Assembly (NCBI GenBank): GCA_937895705.1
Contig: CALBKM010000030.1
Span: 1-64,000 of the forward strand
Source of the DNA: an uncultured Clostridia bacterium
Lineage (GTDB): Bacteria > Bacillota > Clostridia > Lachnospirales > Lachnospiraceae
Direction: 5' to 3'
DNA length: 64,000 bases
Of this stretch, positions 1 through 9,127 are shown piece by piece. The notes beneath the pieces were generated by a model. That model was not told the DNA's origin. It ran no database searches and saw only the letters and a program-made list of their open reading frames with translations. Each line of letters begins with the position of its first letter. Position 1 is the stretch's first letter. The position numbers were made by a program, and so were the translations under genes.

Positions 1-366
1 ACAACGTCCGGTGGACGTTGGTACTGGACGGACCGGAACGAAGTGTAGACCGTGGTGAGCGCAAAGCGCGACGGCCTGCACGCAAAACAATGAGGAAATG
101 CGAACGCGCCCACGACCGAGCGGCTATGCCGCGAAGGTCCACAACGTCCGGTGGACGTTGGTACTGGACGGACCGGAACGAAGTGTAGACCGTGGTGAGC
201 GCAAAGCGCGACGGCCTGCACGCAAAACAATGAGGAAATGCGAACGCGCCCACGACCGAGCGGCTATGCCGCGAAGGTCCACAACGTCCGGTGGACGTTG
301 GTACTGGACGGACCGGAACGAAGTGTAGACCGTGGGGAGCGCGAAGCGCGATGGCCTGCACGAAAA
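1..366. repeat. 140-base tandem repeat, about 2.6 copies
   Basis: Units begin at 1, 141 and 281. The first two copies are identical over all 140 bases. The third differs at a few positions after 336 and stops at about 366. Each unit holds a perfect inverted repeat at its start (8-base arms CAACGTCC/GGACGTTG around GGT). The array probably continues left of the window. A diverged copy of the inner part of the unit lies at 63594-63675. No credible gene is inside; a 76-codon frame crossing it exists only because the repeat lacks stops in one frame. Confidence 0.95.
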
Positions 367-399
367 AAGTTAACATACTGTAAATAATGTATGAAAAGG

Positions 400-428
400 T
401 TGATTTCCGATTCGAGTAATGTTACAAT
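400..428 (+). promoter_or_regulatory. Promoter for secA
   Basis: TTGATT (400-405), a 17-base spacer and TACAAT (423-428) lie 70 bases before the secA start. The match to the sigma-A consensus is good but not perfect. Confidence 0.6.
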
Positions 429-497
429 ACTTTATTATGGGTGTCGTGTATTTATACGCGAAACACAAGGATAGAATAGTTTTTTAGGAGAGAACAG

Positions 498-3068
498 ATG
501 AGTTTATTTGAGAAGATTTTCGGAACCCACAGCGAAAGAGAAATTAAAATTATTAATCCGCTTTTGGAGAAGATAAACAAACTGGAAGAGACTGTAGCCG
601 GTATGACGCAGGCGCAGCTTAGTGCAAAAACCGAGGAGTTTAAGGAACGACTTGCAAAGGGTGAGTCGAAGGATAGTCTTTTACCGGAGGCTTATGCGGT
701 AGTTCGTGAAGCAACGAAGCAGGTGCTGGGACAGCGTCACTATGATGTACAGATTCTCGGCGGTATTGTTATGCACCAGGGACGTATTGTAGAGATGCGT
801 ACCGGTGAAGGTAAGACACAGACCTCGCTTTTGCCGGCGTATTTAAATGCATTGGACGGCGAAGGTGTGCATATTGTTACCGTAAATGATTACCTGGCAA
901 AGCGAGACTCCGAATGGATGGGACAGGTGTTTCGTTATCTCGGTATGACAGTGGGTTGTATTTTAAACGGCATGAACAGCGATGAGCGAAGAGATGCCTA
1001 TGCTTGTGACATTACTTACGGCACGAACAACGAGTTCGGTTTCGACTATCTTCGTGACAATATGGTAATTTACAAGGAACAGCTTGTAATGCGCGGTCTT
1101 CATTATGCCATCATCGACGAGGTCGACTCCGTATTAATCGACGAAGCCCGTACGCCGCTTATTATTTCCGGACAGAGCGGAAAGTCTACCAGTCTCTATC
1201 AGGCATGTGATATTTTGGCAAGACAGTTGGTAAGAGGTAAAGAAAAGGAACTGACCAAGATGGAGCTTATCATGGGCGAAGAGCTTCAGGAGGAAGGTGA
1301 CTTTGTTGTAAATGAAAAGGACAAGATTATTAACCTGACGGAACAGGGTGTTGTGAAGGTAGAGCGCTTTTTCCAGATTGACAACCTTGCGGATCCGGAG
1401 AATATGGAAATTCAGCACAATATTATTCTGGCACTCCGTGCTCACTACTTGATGGCAAGAGACAAGGATTATGTGGTACAGAATGATGAGGTCTTGATTG
1501 TAGACGACTTTACCGGACGTATTATGCCGGGAAGACGTTATTCCGACGGTCTTCATCAGGCAATCGAAGCAAAGGAGCACGTAAAGGTAAAGAGAGAGAG
1601 CAAGACGCTTGCAACCATTACTTTCCAGAACTTCTTTAATAAATATGACAAGAAATGCGGTATGACCGGTACGGCATTAACCGAGGAGAGGGAGTTCCGT
1701 GAGATTTACGGTATGGACGTTGTAGAGATTCCGACCAACCGCCCGATTGCCCGTATTGATAAGGATGATGTGGTGTATAAGACCCGTCGCGAAAAGTTGA
1801 ATGCGATTGTAGCGGAAATTATCGATGCGCATAAGGTAGGACAGCCGGTGTTGGTAGGTACCATTACCATCGAGGCTTCCGAGGAGCTCAGCGACATGTT
1901 AAAACGTCGCAATATTCCGCATAAGGTGTTAAATGCAAAATTCCATGAAATGGAAGCGCAGATTGTTGCGGATGCCGGTCAATTAGGTGCCATCACCATT
2001 GCAACCAATATGGCAGGTCGTGGTACGGATATTAAGCTCGGTGAAGGCGTAAAGGAACTGGGCGGCTTAAAGATTGTCGGTACGGAGCGACATGAATCCA
2101 GACGTATCGACAACCAGTTACGCGGTCGTTCCGGTCGTCAGGGAGACCCGGGTGAGTCCAAGTTCTTTATTTCCCTGGAAGATGATTTGATGCGCCTGTT
2201 CGGTTCGGAGCGTTTGATTACCATGTTTAATTCTCTGGGACTTCAGGAGGGTGAGCAGATTACTCACAAAATGCTGAGCAATGCGGTAGAGAAGGCACAG
2301 AAGAAGATTGAGAACAATAACTTTGCCATCCGTAAGAATTTGTTGGAGTATGACCGTGTGAATAACGAGCAGAGAGAAGTAATTTACGGAGAACGCAGAA
2401 AGGTGCTGGAAGGTGCCGATATGCGTGAAACGATTTTCAAGATGGCAAATGAAGTAGTGGAAGGTTGTGTAGACAGTTGTATTCGTGAAGATCAGGATGC
2501 GGAAAACTGGGATGTACGCGAATTGAACGATTTACTGCTTCCGATTGTCCCGCTTGAACCGATTCGTCTGACGGAAGACCAGAAGAAGCACATGACCAAA
2601 AAGGAACTGGTACAGCAGTTAAAGGCGGAAACCGTAAAGTTCTACGAGGCCAAAGAAGCGGAGTATGCGGACAAGGAGCGTTTGCGTGAAACCGAGCGGG
2701 TTATTTTGCTTAGGGTAATCGACCGTAAGTGGATGGATCACATTGATGATATGGACCAGCTTCGTCAGGGTATCGGCGTACAGGCTTACGGTCAGAGAGA
2801 TCCGCTTACCGAGTATAAATTCCAGGGCTTTGAGATGTTCTCTTCGATGACGGATGCTATCAGCGAAGAGACGGTGAAGGTGCTGATGAACCTTCCGGTA
2901 GAGCGTACCGTAGAGCGTGAGCAGGTGGCAAAGGTAACGGGTACCAACCGTGACGACAGTGTTGCCAAGGGGCCGGTAAAACGTTCCGATAAGAAGGTAC
3001 AGCCGAATGACCCGTGTCCGTGCGGTTCCGGCTTAAAGTATAAGAAGTGTTGCGGCAGAAACGCGTAA
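498..3068 (+). CDS. secA: Preprotein translocase ATPase SecA
   Basis: SecA is the cytoplasmic motor that pushes unfolded secretory proteins through the SecYEG channel with ATP. The 856-residue length is typical. Visible parts are the Walker A motif GEGKTQT, the DEAD-type Walker B around [13 protein letters not shown], the helicase motif TNMAGRGTD, the arginine-finger segment [13 protein letters not shown], and the C-terminal zinc-binding tail [13 protein letters not shown] that contacts SecB or ribosomes. The start is supported by AGGAGA at about 487. It is followed after 71 bases by prfB, a common order in Firmicutes, and the two are probably cotranscribed. Confidence 0.99.
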   Translation: MSLFEKIFGTHSEREIKIINPLLEKINKLEETVAGMTQAQLSAKTEEFKERLAKGESKDSLLPEAYAVVREATKQVLGQRHYDVQILGGIVMHQGRIVEMRTGEGKTQTSLLPAYLNALDGEGVHIVTVNDYLAKRDSEWMGQVFRYLGMTVGCILNGMNSDERRDAYACDITYGTNNEFGFDYLRDNMVIYKEQLVMRGLHYAIIDEVDSVLIDEARTPLIISGQSGKSTSLYQACDILARQLVRGKEKELTKMELIMGEELQEEGDFVVNEKDKIINLTEQGVVKVERFFQIDNLADPENMEIQHNIILALRAHYLMARDKDYVVQNDEVLIVDDFTGRIMPGRRYSDGLHQAIEAKEHVKVKRESKTLATITFQNFFNKYDKKCGMTGTALTEEREFREIYGMDVVEIPTNRPIARIDKDDVVYKTRREKLNAIVAEIIDAHKVGQPVLVGTITIEASEELSDMLKRRNIPHKVLNAKFHEMEAQIVADAGQLGAITIATNMAGRGTDIKLGEGVKELGGLKIVGTERHESRRIDNQLRGRSGRQGDPGESKFFISLEDDLMRLFGSERLITMFNSLGLQEGEQITHKMLSNAVEKAQKKIENNNFAIRKNLLEYDRVNNEQREVIYGERRKVLEGADMRETIFKMANEVVEGCVDSCIREDQDAENWDVRELNDLLLPIVPLEPIRLTEDQKKHMTKKELVQQLKAETVKFYEAKEAEYADKERLRETERVILLRVIDRKWMDHIDDMDQLRQGIGVQAYGQRDPLTEYKFQGFEMFSSMTDAISEETVKVLMNLPVERTVEREQVAKVTGTNRDDSVAKGPVKRSDKKVQPNDPCPCGSGLKYKKCCGRNA

Positions 3069-3139
3069 GACAGTGAGAGCCCGGATATGGGCAGAGTTAA
3101 GGAAAGTGCGCCGTGGGCGTTAAGAAGGAAGGTGAGCAG

Positions 3140-4259
3140 ATGGTAGAGTTGGATGCGATAAAGTATGAACTCACCGGATTTGAGAAACCGCTGCTTGAAA
3201 TGGGGGATTCACTTTGACCTCTCGAGCAAGCGCGAAAAGATTCAGGAAATAGAAGCAATTATGCAGGAACCGAATTTCTGGGATGATGCGGATAAGTCGC
3301 AGGGCTATATGAAGGAGCTGAAAAATCTTAAGGATGCGGTGGCTGATTATGAGGCGCTAAAGACGGAATACGAGGATGTACAGACCTATCTTGAAATGGG
3401 CTACGAATCGGGAGATGCGTCGTTGGTGCCGGAAGCCCAGGAGGCTATGGAGTTGTTCAAAGACCACTATGAGCGGATGCATCTTGCGACGCTTTTGTGC
3501 GATGAATACGATAAAGAGGATGCGATTTTAACGTTGCATGCGGGTGCGGGCGGTACGGAGAGCTGTGACTGGGCCTCCATGTTGTGCCGTATGTATCAGC
3601 GTTGGGCCGATAAGCGCGGGTTTACCACGGAGATGATTGATTTCTTGGACGGGGATGAAGCGGGCTATAAATCGGTTACTTTGGAAATTCACGGAGAGAA
3701 TGCTTACGGGTATTTAAAGTCGGAGCACGGCGTACACCGTCTTGTGAGGATTTCTCCGTTTAATGCGGCGGGAAAACGCCAGACATCTTTTGTATCCTGT
3801 GACATTATGCCGGATTTGAAGGAAGCGCCGGAAGTGGAAATCGATGAGAAGGATTTGCGTATTGACACCTATCGTTCCAGCGGAGCGGGAGGTCAGCATG
3901 TCAATAAAACATCTTCCGCAATCCGTATTACCCACTTACCGACAGGTATTGTGGTACAGTGCCAAAATGAGCGTTCCCAGTTCCAGAATAAGGATAAGGC
4001 GATGCAGATGTTACGGGCGAAGCTGTATCTGTTACAGGAACAACAGAATGCCGAAAAGGAGTCCGGAATTCGCGGAGAAGTAAGAGATATTAATTTCGGT
4101 AACCAGATTCGCTCTTATGTGTTACAGCCGTATACGTTGGTGAAGGACCATCGTACCAATGAAGAAGTAGGCAATGCCCAGATGGTTCTGGACGGAAATC
4201 TGGACCCGTTTATGAATGCGTATTTAAGATGGAATGCAACAGGGAAAACAAAAGAGTAA
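3140..4259 (+). CDS. prfB: Peptide chain release factor 2 (programmed +1 frameshift)
   Basis: RF2 reads UGA and UAA stop codons and triggers peptide release. The gene is in two frames. ATG at 3140 opens 25 codons that end at an in-frame TGA (3215-3217). A +1 slip at CTT-TGA-C continues as LDLSSKR into the long downstream frame. The peptide-release motif GGQ sits in SGAGGQHVNKT and the anticodon-like recognition region is further upstream. The joined product is about 372 residues, the family norm. A ribosome site (GGTGAG, 3131-3136) precedes the ATG. Annotation from the downstream frame alone would give a false N terminus. Confidence 0.97.
3201..3218 (+). promoter_or_regulatory. prfB: prfB recoding site
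   Basis: An SD-like GGGGG run (3202-3206) sits just before CTT TGA C (3212-3218). This is the classical arrangement for autoregulatory +1 frameshifting. When RF2 is scarce the ribosome pauses at UGA and slips forward, making more RF2. Confidence 0.93.
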
Positions 4260-4281
4260 ACTTAAAAAAGGAGGTTATTGT

Positions 4282-4752
4282 ATGGCAGAAAGAGACATTA
4301 TTTTTCTGGTTGGTAAGGAAGAGTATGGCCTGGATGTGCGGGTAGTAACCGCAATCGAACCGATGATGGATGTTGTGCCGGTACCGACTGCTCCGGCTTG
4401 CGTGCTCGGTTTGATGAATCTGCGCGGCGAAGTGATTCCGGTGTATAGCTTGCGCAAACGTTTCGGAATGGAAGAAGATGCCGATGTGACCAGAAACAAG
4501 TTGATTGTGGCTCATTATGACGGCAAGGCCATTGCGTTTAAGGTGGATGAAGTGTTGGAAATGCATGATTTTGAAGATGATACGATTTCCGACACGCCGG
4601 TGATTGCAAAATCGGCCAGAACAACCTATGTGCGTGCAGTAGCCAATAAACAGGGAAAACTGGTGTTACTCTTAGAACCTTCCGGAATGTATGAAGGGGA
4701 CGAAGAGGCTCAGATGGAAGAAGTGTTAAAAAAGATGAGTTCCGAAGAATAG
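4282..4752 (+). CDS. CheW-like chemotaxis coupling protein
   Basis: CheW proteins are small SH3-like adaptors that link chemoreceptors to the CheA kinase. The 156 residues show the family pattern: an N-terminal strand (RDIIFLVGKEEYGLDVRVV), then the hallmark IRG-like turn in LGLMNLRGEVIPVYSLRKRF, and a C-terminal LVLLLEP segment. AAAAAAGGAGG (4264-4274) sets the start at 4282. A frame extending upstream to 4234 lacks a ribosome site and overlaps prfB. No other chemotaxis genes are in the window, so its partner is unknown. A CheV-like or stand-alone role is possible. Confidence 0.88.
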   Translation: MAERDIIFLVGKEEYGLDVRVVTAIEPMMDVVPVPTAPACVLGLMNLRGEVIPVYSLRKRFGMEEDADVTRNKLIVAHYDGKAIAFKVDEVLEMHDFEDDTISDTPVIAKSARTTYVRAVANKQGKLVLLLEPSGMYEGDEEAQMEEVLKKMSSEE

Positions 4753-4763
4753 ATTGCGAACGG

Positions 4764-4797
4764 AAAAAAAGCTGTTGCAGTGCGGCAGCTTTTTTAA
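4764..4797 (+). terminator. Intrinsic terminator after the CheW-like gene
   Basis: The hairpin AAAAAAGCTG/CAGCTTTTTT has a stem extended by G-U pairs and ends in T6. It closes the secA-prfB-cheW unit. Confidence 0.85.
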
Positions 4798-4828
4798 TTT
4801 TAAACGTGTTTTGAAGGAGAGTACCGGC

Positions 4829-7249
4829 ATGGATTTGAGAGAGAATAAAGCATTTTCATTACGAAACGTTACAATGAAGGATACATATCTGTTGAATGCA
4901 TTTGAAAAGGAAGTAATGTATCTGACGGCTTTTGATACGGATAAGTTGTTGGCAGGATTTCGGGAAACTGCGGGTGTTGATATGCGGGGAGCTACCCGCT
5001 ACGAAGGTTGGGAAAGTATGCTTATCGGAGGTCACACGCTGGGACATTATATGACGGCATGCGTACGGAGCTGCGAGTCGGCTGATTGTAACGAGGAGGA
5101 CAGACAGGTATTGCTGGACGTTTTGAAGCGGTTGACGGATGGTTTGAAGGAATGTCAGGAGGCGGGGGAGACCGGCTTTTTATTCGGCGCGGTGCTGGTG
5201 GACAAGAGCAATGCGGAGCTTCAGTTTGATTATGTGGAAGAAAATAAAACAAACATTATTACACAAGCGTGGGTACCTTGGTATACGATGCATAAGTTGT
5301 TTGAGGGACTTGTTTCTACGGCAATGATGGATGTGGAGGGGAACCTTGCGGAAGAAATTAAGGCGGTTGCTACGGAAGTGATGTCGAAACTGGCGGATTG
5401 GGTATATGGCAGAACGAGCGGGTGGAGTGAGGAAACACACCGTACGGTATTGGGAATCGAATACGGAGGAATGAACGATTGCCTGTACGATGTGTATGCA
5501 ATCACGGGAAAGGAAGAGCATCTTTCCGCAGCCCATGCCTTTGATCAGACAGAGTTGTTTGAACGGGTTTTGCGGGCAGAGGTGGGAGAAAATGTATTAA
5601 ACAATCACCATGCCAATACTACCATACCGAAGTTTCTCGGGGCATTGAATCGGTATATTGTTGTGGGAGACAAAAGGTATTTGGAATATGTGACTCATTT
5701 CTGGGATTTGGTTACGGAGCATCACACCTATATTACAGGCGGTAACAGTGAGTGGGAGCACTTCGGAGAAGACCGGATTTTGGACAAGGAGCGTACCAAC
5801 TGCAACTGTGAAACCTGTAATGTGTATAACATGCAGAAAATGACAAGAAAGTTGTTTATGATTACCGGTGCTAAGAAGTACGCGGATTGGTTTGAAAATA
5901 CATATATCAATTCCATTTTATCGTCTCAAAATCCCGAGACAGGCATGACTACTTATTTCCAACCCATGGCAAGCGGGTTTTATAAGGTGTATGGTGAGCG
6001 GTTTAATAAGTTCTGGTGTTGTACCGGAACCGGTATGGAGAATTTTGCCAAACTACAGGAAGGTTTCTATTTTGCCAAGGGAAATGCTCTCATAGTAAAT
6101 CAGTATGTAGCTTCCGCTGTGAAGTTTCAGGAAATGACACTTACGCAGCAGGCGGATATTCCGCGTTCCGAAAAGGTGGTATTCCGGATGGATAAGATGT
6201 TTGATGGGAAGCTTTTGTTGCGCTTACCGTACTGGTTGGCGGGAGAGGCAACGATTGCAGTAAATGATTGTGTTTACGATTATTCTGTAGTGGGAAGCAG
6301 CTCGGCAACAAACTTGAAAGGCTGTGGTGTCGAAGATACTGTAACATCCGGTTACGCGGTTGTGGAAGGACCGTTTGATGCGGATACCCGGATTACCATT
6401 ACACTTCCGATGAAGGTGACCGCATATAACCTTCCGGATGGTGTGAATACATACGGATTTAAATATGGTCCGGTGGTTCTGAGTGCTCTTTTGGGGACCA
6501 AAGATATGGTGGATACGACCACCGGAGTGAACGTTACCATACCGAGTGAACGTATCATTGAAAAGCGATTTGTTCCGTCGGAGAGTGAGCGGATTACGGT
6601 GACGGAGGGAAGCGTAGACGAGTACATGAGCCGGATTGAGAAGCATCTGGTACGACAGGGAGAATCTCTTGTATTTGATTTGGGCGGAACGGATGCGGCA
6701 CTTACTTTTGTTCCTCACTATGCCCAGTATAAAGAACGCTACGGAATCTATTTCAAATTTATGGAAAAGAATGCATCGCATGAGGATATTTTTGAACAGA
6801 CGGCGACGCGTATCGATACGGTACAACCGGGCTACGGTCAGTATGAAAACGACAGACTGCATAATATGACAGAACTGGGAACCGGTTCGGTGGGAACCAC
6901 GGCAGGAGGAACATCCCGGTATGCAAAGGCTGGGGGTGGATTTTCTTACACCATGGAAGTGAACCGGGAAGGAACGGCACTGCTTGCTACGTTTAAGAAT
7001 GGGGATGCGGGAAAAGGAATCCGAATTACGGCAGGCAATATTACGATTTATGAGTCTGTGTTGGAACCACAGGGGGAGGACGAGTACTTTGATGTGATAA
7101 TTCCGATTCCGAAAGAAGTTATGAAGTTAGCGGAAATGCGTTTTTATAACTGTAGAGAGCGTGCGGTACTGACTTTTGCAATAAGCGGAATTGACGGAGA
7201 AGAGTCTGCCGCATTGTGTAAATTCCTATATACGGTGGAGACGGTGTAA
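4829..7249 (+). CDS. GH127 family glycosidase (beta-L-arabinofuranosidase-like)
   Basis: This 806-residue protein belongs to the DUF1680/GH127 family, whose characterised members remove beta-L-arabinofuranose residues with a zinc-bound cysteine nucleophile. The expected metal/catalytic residues are visible: E328 and C330 in NCETCN, and the C397-C398 pair in FWCCTGTGMEN. They correspond to Glu338, Cys340, Cys417 and Cys418 of Bifidobacterium HypBA1. There is no signal peptide, so it is probably cytosolic. The start at 4829 has AAGGAGA at 4814-4820. The longer frame from 4754 runs through the preceding terminator and is unlikely. The exact substrate is inferred from family only; GH146-like or other specificities remain possible. 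Confidence 0.9.
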   Translation: MDLRENKAFSLRNVTMKDTYLLNAFEKEVMYLTAFDTDKLLAGFRETAGVDMRGATRYEGWESMLIGGHTLGHYMTACVRSCESADCNEEDRQVLLDVLKRLTDGLKECQEAGETGFLFGAVLVDKSNAELQFDYVEENKTNIITQAWVPWYTMHKLFEGLVSTAMMDVEGNLAEEIKAVATEVMSKLADWVYGRTSGWSEETHRTVLGIEYGGMNDCLYDVYAITGKEEHLSAAHAFDQTELFERVLRAEVGENVLNNHHANTTIPKFLGALNRYIVVGDKRYLEYVTHFWDLVTEHHTYITGGNSEWEHFGEDRILDKERTNCNCETCNVYNMQKMTRKLFMITGAKKYADWFENTYINSILSSQNPETGMTTYFQPMASGFYKVYGERFNKFWCCTGTGMENFAKLQEGFYFAKGNALIVNQYVASAVKFQEMTLTQQADIPRSEKVVFRMDKMFDGKLLLRLPYWLAGEATIAVNDCVYDYSVVGSSSATNLKGCGVEDTVTSGYAVVEGPFDADTRITITLPMKVTAYNLPDGVNTYGFKYGPVVLSALLGTKDMVDTTTGVNVTIPSERIIEKRFVPSESERITVTEGSVDEYMSRIEKHLVRQGESLVFDLGGTDAALTFVPHYAQYKERYGIYFKFMEKNASHEDIFEQTATRIDTVQPGYGQYENDRLHNMTELGTGSVGTTAGGTSRYAKAGGGFSYTMEVNREGTALLATFKNGDAGKGIRITAGNITIYESVLEPQGEDEYFDVIIPIPKEVMKLAEMRFYNCRERAVLTFAISGIDGEESAALCKFLYTVETV

Positions 7250-7285
7250 AAAGACGATTATTCTAAGAAATAAAAGTGCAGAAGA

Positions 7286-7320
7286 AACGGAGAATTCCCG
7301 TATGAGAATTCTCCGTTTTA
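7286..7320 (+). terminator. Intrinsic terminator, convergent genes
   Basis: The perfect 11-base stem ACGGAGAATTC/GAATTCTCCGT is followed by TTTTA. It lies between the GH127 gene and the oppositely oriented MATE gene. Confidence 0.85.
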
Positions 7321-7364
7321 CTTACACAATGAAGTTGTGTACGGATAAAAGCTTTCGTTGTTGG

Positions 7365-8867
7365 TTAAGCAGTCGGTGCCGACTTTGTTTCGTTTTTTAA
7401 CTTGATTAATTTCCATTTGCCGCTCTTGTAGTGAAGGAAGACCAGTGTGGTTCGAAGAAGCTGGTCGCAGGCAAGGGCAATCCATGCGCCGTATAAGTCA
7501 AGGCCTGCTTTTACCAGAACCCAGGCAACAATCGGTCGTACAAGTAATACCGTAACGGTGGTGATTTTTGCGGTGGACTTGGTATCTCCGGCACCCCGTA
7601 ATCCTCCTGCAACAATGAACTGGGAGGTTTGGAACGGTTGGAGAAACGCTACGAAAAGCATAATTCTGCCACCCATTTCGATGACTTCCGGAGATTTGTT
7701 GTAGAGGCTTACGATATCACCGCCCCAAAACGCAAAGGTAACGGTAAGAAAAAGTGCTACAATAAAGCCCACATTTCGGGTTTTGCTGCAGTAAGCCTGA
7801 GCCATGTCGGAACGTTTTCGGCCCAGAGATTGTCCGACCAGTGAAGTGGCGGAGACCGCAAAGGCCTGGCCTGTCATAAAGGACAATGCCTGGATGTTCA
7901 TACATAACTGGTGGGTCGCGTAGGAGGTTTTGCTCAGGGAAGCCACCACCAGTGCGAAAAGAACCATACCGGCACGCATCAAAAGCTGTTCCACGGCGGC
8001 CGGAAGACCGATAGCGGTTATGTTGGATAGCATGGTAAGGTTCGGTTTGAAGCCTTTTTTCGGTTCCAGCTTCAGAAAGCTGTTGCCGCGAAGTATGACG
8101 CAAAAGGCAATGATAAAAGCTACCAGCTGACCGATTACAGTGGCAATGGAAGCGCCGGCAACGCCCAATTTCGGGAATCCTAAATTGCCGCCGATTAAAA
8201 GCCAGTTAAATACTACATTCACTGCGTTTGCAATGAGATTGTAAATCATACAGGTTCTGGAGTCTCCCACGGCACGCAGTGCGGCTGTAATAGTGCTGGT
8301 CAGCGCCACGGTGGCGAAACCTGCCAACTGAATTTGTAAATAAACAGTGGCTTGATGAATGATGGCATCTTCTTTTCCGCCCATGAATATAACCATGGGA
8401 CGGGAGAAAACGATACCCAGCACGGACAAAATCAAAGTACTGAGAAACGTGAGCATCATGCCTTGACGAAGGATTGAGTTTGCCTTCTCCTTATCCCCTT
8501 GTCCTTTGTAGCGGGCAATGAGGGCAGTGACGCCGGTGTTCATGGCAACAAAAGCGGTCATCAGCAGGAATTTCGGCTGCGTGGTGAGACCTACCGCGGT
8601 TACGGCGTCCAAGCCCAATTGGGGATTGGCTTCACCTCCGATTCGTCCTACCATCATCATATCTACCATGGAGGCCAGCTGCGTTAATAAAAGCTCCACA
8701 AAGCTCGGCCATGCAATATGTATAATATCTTTGTATAGTTCTTTGGATTTGACTCCCACCGGGAGTTTGTTGGACACCTTTAAGTCCATATTTGTGTTGC
8801 CATCACCCAACGGTAAACGATCCAGGGTGGTGCTTAATGCTTTGGTTGATTTGCTCATGGTTTTCAT
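7365..8867 (-). CDS. MATE family multidrug/cation antiporter
   Basis: MATE exporters use Na+ or H+ gradients to expel cationic compounds. The 500-residue protein has about twelve hydrophobic segments in two related halves. It shows MATE-type stretches such as IAWPSFVELLLTQLASMVDMMMVG near the N terminus and a related repeat in the second half (GLPAAVEQLLMRAGMVLFA). The start is either 8867 or 8858. The purine-rich AAAGAGAG is only a few bases from 8867 but well spaced from 8858, so 8858 may be the real start. The gene stands alone, so the substrate cannot be inferred. Confidence 0.93.
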   Translation of the reverse strand: MKTMSKSTKALSTTLDRLPLGDGNTNMDLKVSNKLPVGVKSKELYKDIIHIAWPSFVELLLTQLASMVDMMMVGRIGGEANPQLGLDAVTAVGLTTQPKFLLMTAFVAMNTGVTALIARYKGQGDKEKANSILRQGMMLTFLSTLILSVLGIVFSRPMVIFMGGKEDAIIHQATVYLQIQLAGFATVALTSTITAALRAVGDSRTCMIYNLIANAVNVVFNWLLIGGNLGFPKLGVAGASIATVIGQLVAFIIAFCVILRGNSFLKLEPKKGFKPNLTMLSNITAIGLPAAVEQLLMRAGMVLFALVVASLSKTSYATHQLCMNIQALSFMTGQAFAVSATSLVGQSLGRKRSDMAQAYCSKTRNVGFIVALFLTVTFAFWGGDIVSLYNKSPEVIEMGGRIMLFVAFLQPFQTSQFIVAGGLRGAGDTKSTAKITTVTVLLVRPIVAWVLVKAGLDLYGAWIALACDQLLRTTLVFLHYKSGKWKLIKLKNETKSAPTA

Positions 8868-8926
8868 CTCTCTTTCAAAAAGACATTATAGTACTTTGTG
8901 TGACGTTAATCAAGTAGAATTCTAAT

Positions 8927-8956
8927 TTGTTCGTTTTTTGATAAATATGTTATAAT
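8927..8956 (+). promoter_or_regulatory. Promoter for the GH120 gene
   Basis: TTGTTC (8927-8932), an 18-base spacer and TATAAT (8951-8956). The 171-base leader before 9128 holds no gene I can defend. Confidence 0.6.
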
Positions 8957-9127
8957 GAAATTAAGGTTTATTTCATCTTATTCCGAACAAGGAGGATTCT
9001 GTGGACGTGAAACGCAATGTATGGTAAAATGCAAATATAAGGCGGATGTGCGGAAGGTTGTCTTGGAGAATCTATATGAGACAATATGAACATCTGCGTA
9101 AGATTATAGAAGGGAAGGTACGAGGTT

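Noticed and set aside
98..328. 76-codon open frame inside the 140-base repeat
   Set aside because: It follows the repeat exactly, has no ribosome site, and is best explained by a repeat period that leaves one frame open.
1..366. CRISPR array
   Set aside because: The units are 140 bases and identical throughout, with no spacers and no cas genes nearby.
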